NCBI GenBank assembly: GCA_964195615.1
Contig: CAXMSB010000159.1
Location: 6,863 to 70,862 of the forward strand
DNA: 64,000 nucleotides
Reading direction: 5' to 3'
DNA from: Bythopirellula sp964195615
GTDB taxonomy: Bacteria; Planctomycetota; Planctomycetia; Pirellulales; Lacipirellulaceae
The notes under the pieces are model-generated. The model saw nothing but the letters and a program-made list of their open reading frames with translations, was not told the origin of the DNA and made no database searches. A program made the translations under genes and the position numbers. Within the stretch, counting starts at the first letter, position 1. Each line of letters begins with the position of its first letter. Positions 1 through 8,599 of the stretch are shown in pieces.

Positions 1-2
1 TT

Positions 3-503
3 CCATTCGACGCCATTTTTTCGGGCACTAGTTTTACAACATCGGACTCGGTATCCGGATCGATGACGATTCTAGACCCCCAAGCATCGGGAAGCTGCAC
101 TGGTCTTGGGGCCGGTCCTACTGATTGCAACGTGACTGCAATTTCAATGACTGCGGCTTCCTCAACGACACCGGTATCTTTCTCGGGTTTGGCGCACGCA
201 AACAGTTCAGCTTCGTGGACCTTCACTTTCGATGCAAGCAATAACATAACAGCTTATGCTTTGGAGTTTGTCGGAGACGTAGCCGGCGGGGCGGCGGCCG
301 ATATTATTGCCGTTCAATCGAGTCAGGTACTAAATGCGTTTCAGATCGACGCAATTCTTGATCTTAGCCACGAAGGGGTGGTTGGTTCGAACAATCCAGG
401 GACATGGACGATCGTTCCCGAACCGGGCGGTACATCGTTGGCGCTGTGTGCCTTAGGAATGATGAGCGCTGTTCGCGGTCGCATGAGAAGACGTTCGAGA
501 TAG
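3..503 (+). CDS. PEP-CTERM domain protein, 5' end outside the window
   Basis: The frame is open from the first bases of the window, so the start lies upstream and only about 166 residues are visible. The visible part is rich in Ser, Thr, Ala and Gly, as in exported beta-rich surface proteins. The end carries the sorting signal in order: VPEPGG, a short hydrophobic stretch (about 15 residues, Leu/Ala/Gly) and a basic tail (RGRMRRRSR). In known systems this tail directs the protein to the exosortase/EpsH pathway, which cleaves it at the outer face of the inner membrane. The function of the mature protein cannot be told from this fragment. It is convergent with argS. Confidence 0.75.
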   Translation, partial: PFDAIFSGTSFTTSDSVSGSMTILDPQASGSCTGLGAGPTDCNVTAISMTAASSTTPVSFSGLAHANSSASWTFTFDASNNITAYALEFVGDVAGGAAADIIAVQSSQVLNAFQIDAILDLSHEGVVGSNNPGTWTIVPEPGGTSLALCALGMMSAVRGRMRRRSR

Positions 504-526
504 ATGCCGGCTTTGGGGGTCAGTCT

Positions 527-598
527 GTAGGGTGCGTGGAGTGATCACGCAGCGCACCTCTTTCCCTGGTGCGTTGCGCTGTGCTTCACGCACGCTAC
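527..598. repeat. Imperfect inverted repeat between convergent genes
   Basis: Arms of about 31 bases (527-558 and 568-598) are imperfect reverse complements around a 9-base centre. Both arms begin or end with GTAG[G/C]GTGCGTG. It sits between the end of the PEP-CTERM gene and the end of argS, so it may act as a two-way terminator, but there is no T-run. It resembles the other intergenic palindromes of this window in position, not in sequence. Confidence 0.6.
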
Positions 599-611
599 GA
601 ATTGCAGACGC

Positions 612-2588
612 CTACATCCGCTCGACGACTTCGATCCCCAGCAAGTCCAACCCCCGGGCGATCGTGCGGGCGGTCAGGTCGCACAGCAACAAGCGACTGG
701 TGCGCAACTCGTCGCTTTCGGCTTTTAGCACCGGGCAGTGCTCGAAGAATTCAGAATAGCGGCTGGCCAACTCGAAGAGGTACGTGGTGAGGTGGTTGGG
801 GCGATAGTCCTCGACTACGCGGGCGAGCGTTTCGCTCAGTTGTAGAATTGCCAGGGCCAAGGCGCGTTCGGCCGGGTGGTCGAGAATGAGCGGCTCTCGG
901 CCGTCGCGCAGTGACTCGGCCTCGACGCCCCCGCGAGCAAAAATGCTGCGCACGCGGGCGTAGCTGTATTGCATGTAGGCGGCCGTGTTGCCGGTCATGG
1001 CTAGCATTTTGTCGTAGCTGAAAACGTAGTCGCTGGTGCGATTGTGGGCCAGGTCGGCATATTTTATCGCGCCGATGCCGATTCGTTGGGCGACCGTGTG
1101 CCGATCTTCTCTGTCCAACAGCGGTTCGGGTCGAGCGTCGTCGTTGTCGGAAACGATTCGGAAGGCCCGCTCGACCGCTTCGTCGAGCAACCCCGTCAGG
1201 CCGACCGCCGAGCCGGTGCGGGTTTTGTAAGGCCGACCGTCTTCGCCGAGCACGGTGCCGAAGCGGACGTGTCGGAGTTCCACTTCTGTCGTGCCCGCCA
1301 GCCGCACGGTGGCGAACATTTGCTCGAAATGCAGCGACTGACGGTGGTCGACCACGTAGATGATTGCGTCGGGCGACCACTCGCGCATCCGATACTCGAC
1401 CGTGGCCAGATCGGTGGTGGCGTAGAGAAACGCTCCGTCTCTCTTCTGCACGATCAGTGGCGCGTCGTAGCCATCGAGAAACACGCACATCGCCCCGTCA
1501 CTCTCGCGCACCAAACCTTTTTCTGTTAGGTCGGCGACCACACCGGCCAGGCGTCCCTCATAAAAACTTTCGCCGAGGGTGTGGTCGAACGAGACGCCCA
1601 GGCGGTCGTAGGTGGCGTCGATCTCGGCGAGGCAGGGCGGCAGGAATCTCTCCCAGAGTGCTCGGTTGGTGGAATCGCCCGCGTGCAGGGCGGCCGTTTC
1701 GGCCAGCACGGCGCGGCCGATCTCGGCGTGCTCGGCGGCCAGCTTCGAGAGATGCGAGTCGTCGTCGACCACGAGCACTTGCCTGCGCAAGACGTCGAGC
1801 TTCTTCCGCACGTCGGCCAACTGGTTCTCAGCTTGCCGCAGACGTTTGTCGACTTGCTTCTGCTCCTTGGGATCCTCGAGGATCGTCGCGTCGTGCATCT
1901 GTTCCAGATTCACGGCATGGCCGACGATTTGTTGCTCAAACGCGGGAATCTTGTTGTTGATCGCGTCGTGATACTCGACCAATTGATTAACCAGCTTGTA
2001 GAGCCGGCTTAGCTCGGCGACCGGCTCAGCGGCGAGCGCCGGCTCGTCGACGAAATGCTTATAGCCGTAGATGATCATGCCGAACTGGGTGCCCCAATCG
2101 CCGATGTGATTGTCGCTAATCACCTTGTGGCCCAGAAACCGCAGCACGCGGCACAGCGCGTCGCCGATCACGGTCGAGCGAATGTGCCCCACGTGCATCG
2201 GCTTGGCCACGTTGGGCGACGAAAAGTCGAGCACGTAGGTCCGCGGCTGGGCGGCAGGCGCGATGGCCAGTTGCGTCTGGTCGACGGCCACGTTTTGCAG
2301 TTGCTCGACGAGCCAGTCGCGTTTCAGACGGAGATTGACGAACCCGGGGCCGGCGATCTCGGGCGGCTCGCACATGTCGGCTACGTCGAGGGCGGCGACC
2401 AACTGTTGGGCGATCTTCCGCGGCGCCTGGCCCAGTTGTTTGCCCAGCGGCATGGCGCAGTTGGCCTGGTAGTCGCCGAATTTTGCATCTTGGCTCGGCA
2501 ATACCATTTCCGCGAACCGACCCGCCTCGGCATCCAACGACTCCAGGGCCGTCTTGAATCTATCGCGAAGTTCGACGAGCGTGTTCAT
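612..2588 (-). CDS. argS: Arginyl-tRNA synthetase
   Basis: Class I aminoacyl-tRNA synthetase that charges tRNA-Arg with arginine in the cytoplasm. At 658 residues it is slightly longer than the usual 550-600. The N-terminal part fits the Arg-tRNA synthetase N-terminal (tRNA D-loop recognising) domain. The HIGH signature appears as HVGH within KPMHVGHIRSTV. The position of the second (KMSKS) signature holds the degenerate form usual in ArgS (YKTRTG). The C-terminal third has the helical anticodon-binding DALR-type domain (YMQYSYARVRSI). A charged, likely coiled-coil insertion (about residues 220-270, EDPKEQKQVDKRLRQAEN) accounts for the extra length. It lies 31 bases after rsfS on the same strand, so the two are probably co-transcribed. 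Confidence 0.97.
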   Translation of the reverse strand: MNTLVELRDRFKTALESLDAEAGRFAEMVLPSQDAKFGDYQANCAMPLGKQLGQAPRKIAQQLVAALDVADMCEPPEIAGPGFVNLRLKRDWLVEQLQNVAVDQTQLAIAPAAQPRTYVLDFSSPNVAKPMHVGHIRSTVIGDALCRVLRFLGHKVISDNHIGDWGTQFGMIIYGYKHFVDEPALAAEPVAELSRLYKLVNQLVEYHDAINNKIPAFEQQIVGHAVNLEQMHDATILEDPKEQKQVDKRLRQAENQLADVRKKLDVLRRQVLVVDDDSHLSKLAAEHAEIGRAVLAETAALHAGDSTNRALWERFLPPCLAEIDATYDRLGVSFDHTLGESFYEGRLAGVVADLTEKGLVRESDGAMCVFLDGYDAPLIVQKRDGAFLYATTDLATVEYRMREWSPDAIIYVVDHRQSLHFEQMFATVRLAGTTEVELRHVRFGTVLGEDGRPYKTRTGSAVGLTGLLDEAVERAFRIVSDNDDARPEPLLDREDRHTVAQRIGIGAIKYADLAHNRTSDYVFSYDKMLAMTGNTAAYMQYSYARVRSIFARGGVEAESLRDGREPLILDHPAERALALAILQLSETLARVVEDYRPNHLTTYLFELASRYSEFFEHCPVLKAESDELRTSRLLLCDLTARTIARGLDLLGIEVVERM

Positions 2589-2619
2589 CAGTGCGGTGGG
2601 GTCTTCCTAAGGCGGGTGG

Positions 2620-3141
2620 TCATTCCCGGTCGCCCTCGGCTGCTTCCTCGGCAGCCGTGTCGGATTTCTCCTGCCAGGGCAGGTGGACCTGGGGGGCTTC
2701 GCTCCAGAATTGCTCCAGGGCGTAGTAGTCGCGAGTTTCGCTGTCGAACAGATGGATCACCACGTTGCCGTAGTCCAGCAGAATCCAACGGCTTTCGTTG
2801 TAGCCTTCGATCCCCATCCGCTGGTCGCCCAGCTCGTCTTCCAGACAGTGGTCGATCTCTTCGCTGATGGCGTGCAGTTGCCGACGGCTGGTGCCGGTGA
2901 CGATCACAAAGTAGTCGAACACCGGGGTAATCTCGCGCATGTCGAGCACCACGATGTTCTCGCCCCGATTGTCCTCGGCCGTGCGCGCCGCGGCCAGGGC
3001 CAACTTCAGACTGCGCTCGGCAGCCGGTTCAGCGGTGGAAGTCGATTCGGAAATGGCTTTTCTCTTCTGTCGGAAGGCAAGGTGGGCGAAAGCCCGACAT
3101 TCTACCCGACACCTGCCGTCATCGGCTAGTGCCTGTGGCAC
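2620..3141 (-). CDS. rsfS: Ribosomal silencing factor RsfS
   Basis: RsfS/Iojap protein binds ribosomal protein uL14 and blocks joining of the two subunits, slowing translation when nutrients are poor. The conserved core is visible: ENIVVLDMREIT, FDYFVIVTGTS, YNESRWILLDYGNVVIHLF and the end RDYYALEQFWSEA. The frame stays open upstream to 3243, but that extension runs through the palindromic repeat at 3176-3243 and has no family likeness, so I chose the in-frame GTG at 3141. Even this leaves about 45 residues before the family core, and a shorter start with a rare codon is possible. The acidic tail (AAEEAAEGDRE) is not part of the family domain. Confidence 0.85.
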   Translation of the reverse strand: MPQALADDGRCRVECRAFAHLAFRQKRKAISESTSTAEPAAERSLKLALAAARTAEDNRGENIVVLDMREITPVFDYFVIVTGTSRRQLHAISEEIDHCLEDELGDQRMGIEGYNESRWILLDYGNVVIHLFDSETRDYYALEQFWSEAPQVHLPWQEKSDTAAEEAAEGDRE

Positions 3142-3175
3142 ACGGCAACTTTCGGTTTCCGGCTTGCTTTGCTCT

Positions 3176-3243
3176 GTGGGAGGCGTCTCCGACGGCGACC
3201 TGAGGCAAAACGGAAGACGGTCGCCGTCGGAGACGCCTCCCAC
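3176..3243. repeat. Palindromic intergenic repeat, family A, full copy
   Basis: Two perfect 25-base arms (3176-3200 and 3219-3243) that begin GTGGGAGGCGTCTCCGACGG are separated by 18 bases. A second full copy is at 21466-21532 and a single arm at 8448-8470. The element lies between the cytochrome gene and rsfS, and can fold into a strong hairpin on either strand. Confidence 0.85.
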
Positions 3244-3255
3244 ATGCGTGCCACA

Positions 3256-4161
3256 CTACTCTTTGGTCATCAGAAAAGCGAAAATATCGTGTAGCTGTTT
3301 GACGGTGAGCATCTCCGACATGTTGTTGGGCATCAGCGAGGTGTCGAGCGCCAGTGTTTCTTCCAGATCGCGTTTGTCGAGGGAATGGAATCGCCCGTCC
3401 TGCTCGCGGATTTGTACGCTGAAGTTTGTTTCGTTGATCCGCAAGCCGGTAATCGTCTTTCCAGCTTCGGTCAGCACCATCACTTGTTCGTACTGTGGAT
3501 CGATGTCTTGCGAGGGGTTGACGATCGATTCCATGATGTATTGGGCCGAGCGACGGCTGGCGATGCGATCGAGCGAAGGGCCGATTCCTCCGCCGCGACG
3601 GTCCAAGGCATGGCATTTGTTGCAGGTGAATTGCGATTTGGCGTCGAAGAACAGTTTTTCGCCCGCGACCGGCTCGCCTTCGGCATACGGTATCCAGGTG
3701 TCGTCGCCCACCGAACGGGCCAGGCTACGGACGTAGGCGATGATCTTGCCGATCTGTTCCGGCTTAAGTGATTCGCCCAGTTTCTTCATTGTTGTGCCGG
3801 GCACTCCTCTCTCGATGATGCCGGAGACCGCCTTGTCGGTGCCGTCGCCGTGTAGCCAGCGGTCGTCGGTCAGGTCGGGTCCCTTGCCGCCGCGGGCCGC
3901 CCCGCCGTGGCAGCCGCTGCACAACCCGCGGAACATCGATTTTCCTTCGTCGAGCGCGTCCTGATTCTCCATGTACCGAGCCGAGAGGCTTCTACCTTCC
4001 AGCGGTGCCGCAGCCTCGGCTTCTTCCGCGCCGGCGTTCTGCTGCGCCAAGCCACTGTTGGCAGAGCAGTAAACGGCAAACACTCCAATAACGGCCCAAA
4101 TCAATGCTAGTCGATGGTGCTTCATCAAGGTTGTCTTCACAATCGTGTTAAACAGATTCAT
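3256..4161 (-). CDS. Two-haem cytochrome c, XoxG-like electron acceptor
   Basis: Periplasmic c-type cytochrome. The 301-residue product has a signal peptide (hydrophobic stretch about residues 17-32, likely cut after GLAQ at 40), then two haem-binding motifs, CSGCH at 81-85 and CNKCH at 180-184. Possible axial Met ligands are near residue 125 and in the C-terminal part. A second candidate start is Met13, but the ATG at 4161 overlaps the stop of the upstream gene (ATGA), which supports the longer form and translational coupling. As third gene after a PQQ alcohol dehydrogenase and a MxaJ/XoxJ-like protein, it most likely takes electrons from the dehydrogenase. This role is inferred from context; XoxG proteins usually carry one haem, so the second domain is unusual. 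Confidence 0.85.
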   Translation of the reverse strand: MNLFNTIVKTTLMKHHRLALIWAVIGVFAVYCSANSGLAQQNAGAEEAEAAAPLEGRSLSARYMENQDALDEGKSMFRGLCSGCHGGAARGGKGPDLTDDRWLHGDGTDKAVSGIIERGVPGTTMKKLGESLKPEQIGKIIAYVRSLARSVGDDTWIPYAEGEPVAGEKLFFDAKSQFTCNKCHALDRRGGGIGPSLDRIASRRSAQYIMESIVNPSQDIDPQYEQVMVLTEAGKTITGLRINETNFSVQIREQDGRFHSLDKRDLEETLALDTSLMPNNMSEMLTVKQLHDIFAFLMTKE

Positions 4162-6506
4162 TCACTGACGGGGATGTGCCACTTGGCCAGCGCCTGTTGC
4201 AGTTGGCCCGACTCGCGCAGTTCGCCGAAGGCGCGGTCGAGAGCATCTTTGAGATCAGTTTCATGGCGACGCACCGCGGCGCAAATGCCGAAGCGGTCGA
4301 CGGCTGTTTTCGGTTGCACGAAGCGAATTCTGTCGGGCCATTTTTCCGCGGCGAGCCAATGAGCCCGACTGGAAACGACATAGCCAACCGGCGCCTCGCG
4401 CTTCGCCACGGCGGAGAGGATCGCTTCCAGGTTGGGATACCGATTGGTCTTGCGCCCCGCTAAACCTCGCACGGCAACGCCCGGCTCGGCGGCGATGGGC
4501 AAGGTTTCCAGATCGGTCGCGTCGCCGTCGGCGGGGACCGCGTACACGTAGTTGGCAAAGTAATACGGTTCGCTGTAGGCGACGCGATCCGCGAAGCGAT
4601 CGTCGGGCATCACGCCGAGAATCACGTCGCAATATCGTTTCGTGGCCAGCTTCGACGGATAGGAGTCGTGCGACGAATAGGCCCAGTAAACCTTCAGCGA
4701 TACGCCCAGCCGCTCCGCCAGGAGTTGGGCGATTTCGTAGTCGACCCCAGCCGGCGCTGGATGCGTTGTGGAAAATGGCAGATTGTTCTGATCGAGCCCG
4801 ACGACCAAAGTCCCCCGCGAGCGAATCTTCGCCAGCCCGTCGTAACTCGCACGCGAACGCTGCCGCCCGCTCATCTCCGGCTCAAGTCCCCGATCAACCT
4901 TTCGAATCCGCGCCGTCCCACCGCTTGCCGGTTTCGCCCCCGCCGCCATCGGGAAAGGCACGAAATAGGGCACGTGATACTCACGCAGCGCCTCGGCAAC
5001 GTCGCCTGCTCGGATGATTTCCTCCAGAGCGTCGTCGATGTGCTTCTTGAGCTCAACGTCGCCGCGGCGCATGGCAACGGCGATATTCCAACGATCCTCG
5101 GGAACGTACCCCGCCACGATTGCCGCCTTGACCTCCGGCGATTGGTGCAACAACCAACCACTGTTCGACCACAGATAGGCGTAATCGATCCCGCCTTTTT
5201 CCAGCGAGTTTAGCAGGGCTAACTGTGTGCCGAAGAGTCGCCGCAGATAGCCCCGTTGCCGCAGGCTGTAATCGGCAATCGTGCCCGCCTGCGTGCCCAG
5301 TCGTCGCGATTTTTCTCCCTTCAAGTCGGCCAACGAGGTAACCGGCTCCGCATCTTGGCGAGCGACGAGAAAGTACCCCGTGCCGTAGTAGGGGCGCGAG
5401 TAGAGCACCTTGCCGGCAAGCTGCTCTTCGTCGTCCATCGCGTCGGGGTCGATCGCCGCGCCGAAGGCCAGATCGCTTTCCCGATCGAGCAATTGCCCGG
5501 TGGCTGTTTCGCTGTGGACGTCGATCCACTCGATCCGCAAGTCGACGCCAAGCTGCTTGGCGACGGCTTGGGCGATGACGACGTCGAAGCCGGGCCGCTC
5601 GGCGTCGGCGCTGGAATAGGGCAGATTGGCTGGGTCCATGCTGACGATCAGCGTACCGCCCGCTTCGATCCGCTTCCACGTATCGTTCTCGACCACGGCC
5701 GACTGTGCGGCAACTTCGACGAGCGGCGGACGATGCACGAGTCCATGCTTGGCGAACAACGGCGAGAACTTGGCATGACGCAAACCGCCGTCGACGGCTC
5801 GCGAGATTTCCTCCCGCAGCGAACGGTCGTCCGCACGCACCGCGATGCCGATGCTCCAGCGGTGCTTGGAAACAAACTCGTCGACCAGCCGCAACTTCAA
5901 CTGGGGATGCTCCTGGAGATACCAAGCGGTGAAATCAACGTCGATGAGCGCCCCGTCCAGCTTGCTCTGCTCGAAATCGCGTAGCAACGCTTCCCGCGAA
6001 GGAAAGCCGACGATCTCGTGGTCCTGGCGCAAAAGGGACACGGTCCCCGAGACGATGCCCACCCGTTTGCCGCGTAGCTCGGTGAGCGAGCGGATGCCTC
6101 GTTGGTCGCCGCGCACCACGAGGCCGAATTTTCCGGAAGCGTAGGGCGACGTCCAGTCAACCTGCGACGACTGTACCGACTCGTGTGGCAAGCCAATCAC
6201 GGCATCGCACTTGCCCGCCTGCAGGTTGTTCAGCCGGCAGGTGTCGCTCGCACAGGTGTGAAACTCGCACCGCCGGCCAAGCTTTTCGGCCAGCAGCCTC
6301 GCCACGGCGATGTCGACCCCTTCCAGCTTGCCCTCGGCCGAGCGCCCAGCGCGCGGCATCGCATTGGTGCAGACACAGAACCGCAGCACGTCGCTCTGTA
6401 GATTGTCATCGGCCCGCGCGACGAGACCGCCCGAAAGCAGCCAGGCGCACAACAGTACAACCAATCGAAAACGTATTTCAGCTAATCGCATCAAGATGCC
6501 ATTCAC
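4158..6506 (-). CDS. XoxJ/MxaJ-like periplasmic protein with three fused solute-binding domains
   Basis: A 782-residue exported protein (signal peptide to about residue 32, VARA) built of three tandem copies of the family-3 periplasmic solute-binding fold, about residues 40-262, 280-515 and 560-781. Each copy starts with an equivalent beta strand and helix: LRFCVCTNAM, GTLIVSMDPANLPYSS and GTLVVGLDQNNLPFST, followed by VDIAVARLLAEKLG, FDVVIAQAVAKQLG and VDYEIAQLLAERLG. Single-domain relatives are the quinoprotein-dehydrogenase-associated MxaJ/XoxJ proteins of about 280 residues, thought to help mature or activate the PQQ enzyme. It lies 20 bases after xoxF and overlaps the cytochrome gene by 4 bases. 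The triple fusion is what stands out; whether all three domains bind a ligand cannot be told. Confidence 0.85.
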   Translation of the reverse strand: MNGILMRLAEIRFRLVVLLCAWLLSGGLVARADDNLQSDVLRFCVCTNAMPRAGRSAEGKLEGVDIAVARLLAEKLGRRCEFHTCASDTCRLNNLQAGKCDAVIGLPHESVQSSQVDWTSPYASGKFGLVVRGDQRGIRSLTELRGKRVGIVSGTVSLLRQDHEIVGFPSREALLRDFEQSKLDGALIDVDFTAWYLQEHPQLKLRLVDEFVSKHRWSIGIAVRADDRSLREEISRAVDGGLRHAKFSPLFAKHGLVHRPPLVEVAAQSAVVENDTWKRIEAGGTLIVSMDPANLPYSSADAERPGFDVVIAQAVAKQLGVDLRIEWIDVHSETATGQLLDRESDLAFGAAIDPDAMDDEEQLAGKVLYSRPYYGTGYFLVARQDAEPVTSLADLKGEKSRRLGTQAGTIADYSLRQRGYLRRLFGTQLALLNSLEKGGIDYAYLWSNSGWLLHQSPEVKAAIVAGYVPEDRWNIAVAMRRGDVELKKHIDDALEEIIRAGDVAEALREYHVPYFVPFPMAAGAKPASGGTARIRKVDRGLEPEMSGRQRSRASYDGLAKIRSRGTLVVGLDQNNLPFSTTHPAPAGVDYEIAQLLAERLGVSLKVYWAYSSHDSYPSKLATKRYCDVILGVMPDDRFADRVAYSEPYYFANYVYAVPADGDATDLETLPIAAEPGVAVRGLAGRKTNRYPNLEAILSAVAKREAPVGYVVSSRAHWLAAEKWPDRIRFVQPKTAVDRFGICAAVRRHETDLKDALDRAFGELRESGQLQQALAKWHIPVSE

Positions 6507-6526
6507 TTTCAGACAGGGACACGCCG

Positions 6527-8296
6527 TTATTCAGGCAACGCAAACACAAACAGCGTATTCCCCTTGCGAGCGTCTCGCATCCAGGGAGCACCATCGCCCA
6601 TGAAGCCGGCGGTCCAGCCGCCCCAGCCCGAGCAAACGGCAACGTACTGCCGACCGTCGAGTTCGTAGGTAATCGGCGAGGCGTGATGCCCGCTGCCGCA
6701 TTGGTAGTACCAGAGGGCTTCGCCCGACTCGGCGTCGTAAGCGGTAAAGAAACCCTCGGCGTCGCCGGTGAACACCAGTCCGCCGCCCGTGGCCAACACG
6801 CCGGCCACCATCGGCGAACGAGTCTCGACTTCCCACTTGATGTCGCCCGTTCGCACGTCAATCGCCTTGAACGCCCCGGAGGCTTCGTTTTCGATCATCG
6901 TCAGCGAGCTTCCCCAATATGGCTGGCCCTTGATGAAAAACGCCTTGCCGGAGGTAAACTTCGCACAGTTGTTGATCACCGGCACGTAGGCACACTGGGT
7001 GCCGGGGTGGTAGGCCATAGGGTTCCATTCCTTGCCGCCCGCCGCGCCGGGACAGACCCGCACGCCTTCGTCGTTGGGCATTGCCGCTTCGCTCACGAAG
7101 GGACGCCCCGTCTCGGGATCCAAGCCGTCGACCCCCTTCGAGCGATCGGTCCAGGTCACCTCGCAGAACGGTTTGCCGTAGAGAAATTTGCCGTTCTCGC
7201 GGTCGAGACAGTAAAAATATCCATTGCGATGCGCCTGCACGATCGCCTTCACTTTCTTGCCCTTCACTTCGGTTTCGACCAGCACGGGAGTGTTCACGCC
7301 GTCGTAGTCCCACACGTCGTGCGGACTGTTTTGAAAGTGCCATTTGTAGGTGCCATCGTCGGGGTTGAGTGCGATGATGCCGCAGGTGTAGAGATTGTCG
7401 CCGGGGCGGACCTCGCCGTTGAAGTCGGGCGACGGGTTGCCGATGCCCCAGTACAGGGTGTTGAGATCAGGATCGTAGGTGCCGGTGACCCAAGCGGAGC
7501 CGCCGCCGGTGAGCCACGACGCGCCGCCCCAGCTCTTGAGCGCTTCCTTGGCATGGGCGGAATCATCGTCGGCGCTAGGCACGGTATAAAATCGCCACTC
7601 GCGTTTGCCAGTCTCGACGTTGTAGGCGTCGATGAAACCGCGAATGCCGTACTCCGCGCCGCTGATGCCGATGATCAGCTTGTCCTTAATCACCAGCGGA
7701 GCAAGCGTCGCGCTGTAGGCCAGCTTGTAGATGTCGCCGACTTCCTTGCCGTCGTCGCCTTCGACGGTGATCGCTTCGTCCCACAGCTCTTGGCCCGTGT
7801 GACGATCAATGCAAATCAGATGGGCGTCGAGCGTGGTCATGTACAGCCGATCGCCCCAGGCGGCAAAGCCCCGATTCACGGCGTCGCAACAAAGGGCCAG
7901 GTTGTCGGGAAGCGACTTCTGATAGTGCCACAACTGCGAACCAGTGCGGCAATCGATCGCGTAGGCATGGTTCCAGGGCGTAGTGATGTACATCACGCCG
8001 TCGATCACCAACGGAGTACACTCGAACCCGTCGAGCACGCCCGTCTGAAACGACCAAACGGGGATCAGCTTCGACACGTTTTCCTTGTTGATCTTGTTGA
8101 GCGACGAATAACGATTGCTGTCGTAGGTGCGACCGTACATCAGCCAACTGGTGTTGTTCTCTTGGGCGTCGAGCAGTTCCTGCTGCTCCACGGGCCCCAC
8201 GGGTTCGGCCGCCTCGACCTTCCCGCCGCCCAGCAGCGGCAGCGAACCGATGACCATGCACAACGACAACCAACCGGTAATGCGAATAGCAGACAT
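6527..8296 (-). CDS. xoxF: PQQ-dependent alcohol dehydrogenase, XoxF (lanthanide) type
   Basis: Periplasmic quinoprotein oxidising methanol or other small alcohols. From the start at 8296 it has 589 residues, with a signal peptide ending about residue 29 (GKVEA). The eight-bladed propeller family features are clear: adjacent cysteines CC at 136-137 (the ring disulfide over PQQ), repeated W-docking motifs, and metal ligands at about Glu215 (AEYG), Asn287 (GNPSPD) and Asp330. Asp332 in WDYDG is the additional aspartate that marks lanthanide-using XoxF enzymes; calcium MxaF enzymes have Ala there. The frame is open 32 codons further upstream, but a strong Shine-Dalgarno site fixes the start at 8296. 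Operon order is xoxF, xoxJ-like, xoxG-like. Substrate range is not certain. Confidence 0.9.
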   Translation of the reverse strand: MSAIRITGWLSLCMVIGSLPLLGGGKVEAAEPVGPVEQQELLDAQENNTSWLMYGRTYDSNRYSSLNKINKENVSKLIPVWSFQTGVLDGFECTPLVIDGVMYITTPWNHAYAIDCRTGSQLWHYQKSLPDNLALCCDAVNRGFAAWGDRLYMTTLDAHLICIDRHTGQELWDEAITVEGDDGKEVGDIYKLAYSATLAPLVIKDKLIIGISGAEYGIRGFIDAYNVETGKREWRFYTVPSADDDSAHAKEALKSWGGASWLTGGGSAWVTGTYDPDLNTLYWGIGNPSPDFNGEVRPGDNLYTCGIIALNPDDGTYKWHFQNSPHDVWDYDGVNTPVLVETEVKGKKVKAIVQAHRNGYFYCLDRENGKFLYGKPFCEVTWTDRSKGVDGLDPETGRPFVSEAAMPNDEGVRVCPGAAGGKEWNPMAYHPGTQCAYVPVINNCAKFTSGKAFFIKGQPYWGSSLTMIENEASGAFKAIDVRTGDIKWEVETRSPMVAGVLATGGGLVFTGDAEGFFTAYDAESGEALWYYQCGSGHHASPITYELDGRQYVAVCSGWGGWTAGFMGDGAPWMRDARKGNTLFVFALPE

Positions 8297-8304
8297 GCGA
8301 AGTA

Positions 8305-8311
8305 TCTCCTT
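8305..8311 (-). promoter_or_regulatory. Strong ribosome binding site of xoxF
   Basis: AAGGAGA lies 8 bases before the ATG at 8296. Such sites are rare in this window, so it decides the start of xoxF against the longer open frame. Confidence 0.8.
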
Positions 8312-8599
8312 AAGGACGAGCATCAAAAAAAAGGTGATCGCGACATCACGGACAAGACCCGCGAGTATGGCGAGTTCGCCGGACGAAATCAAGTATCATT
8401 TCCTGCGTGGCCGGAGGACTGTGGCGTGTCTCACACCGCGAAATCTTGTGGGAGGCGTCTCCGACGGCGATCTTGTCCCACGAAAGAAGACGAAAGGAAG
8501 GTTCCTAGAACCCTTCACATCACAGAGACAAACTTCAAGACAAGAGACCGCTATTCTAGCGTCAGTAGGTGCCGAACGGTAGTAGTTGCTCGCCAGGCA
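8312..8599. other. Intergenic region with one arm of repeat family A
   Basis: No gene recognised. Bases 8448-8470 are a single arm of palindromic repeat family A (GTGGGAGGCGTCTCCGACGG...), with no partner arm within 100 bases, so this copy is decayed or truncated. The xoxF promoter should lie here, but I see no clear -35/-10 pair. Confidence 0.5.

Noticed and set aside
3142..3243. N-terminal extension of RsfS to 3243
   Set aside because: The extra codons run through a palindromic repeat and part of them mirror each other (GVSDGDR and its reverse reading), so they are not real coding sequence.
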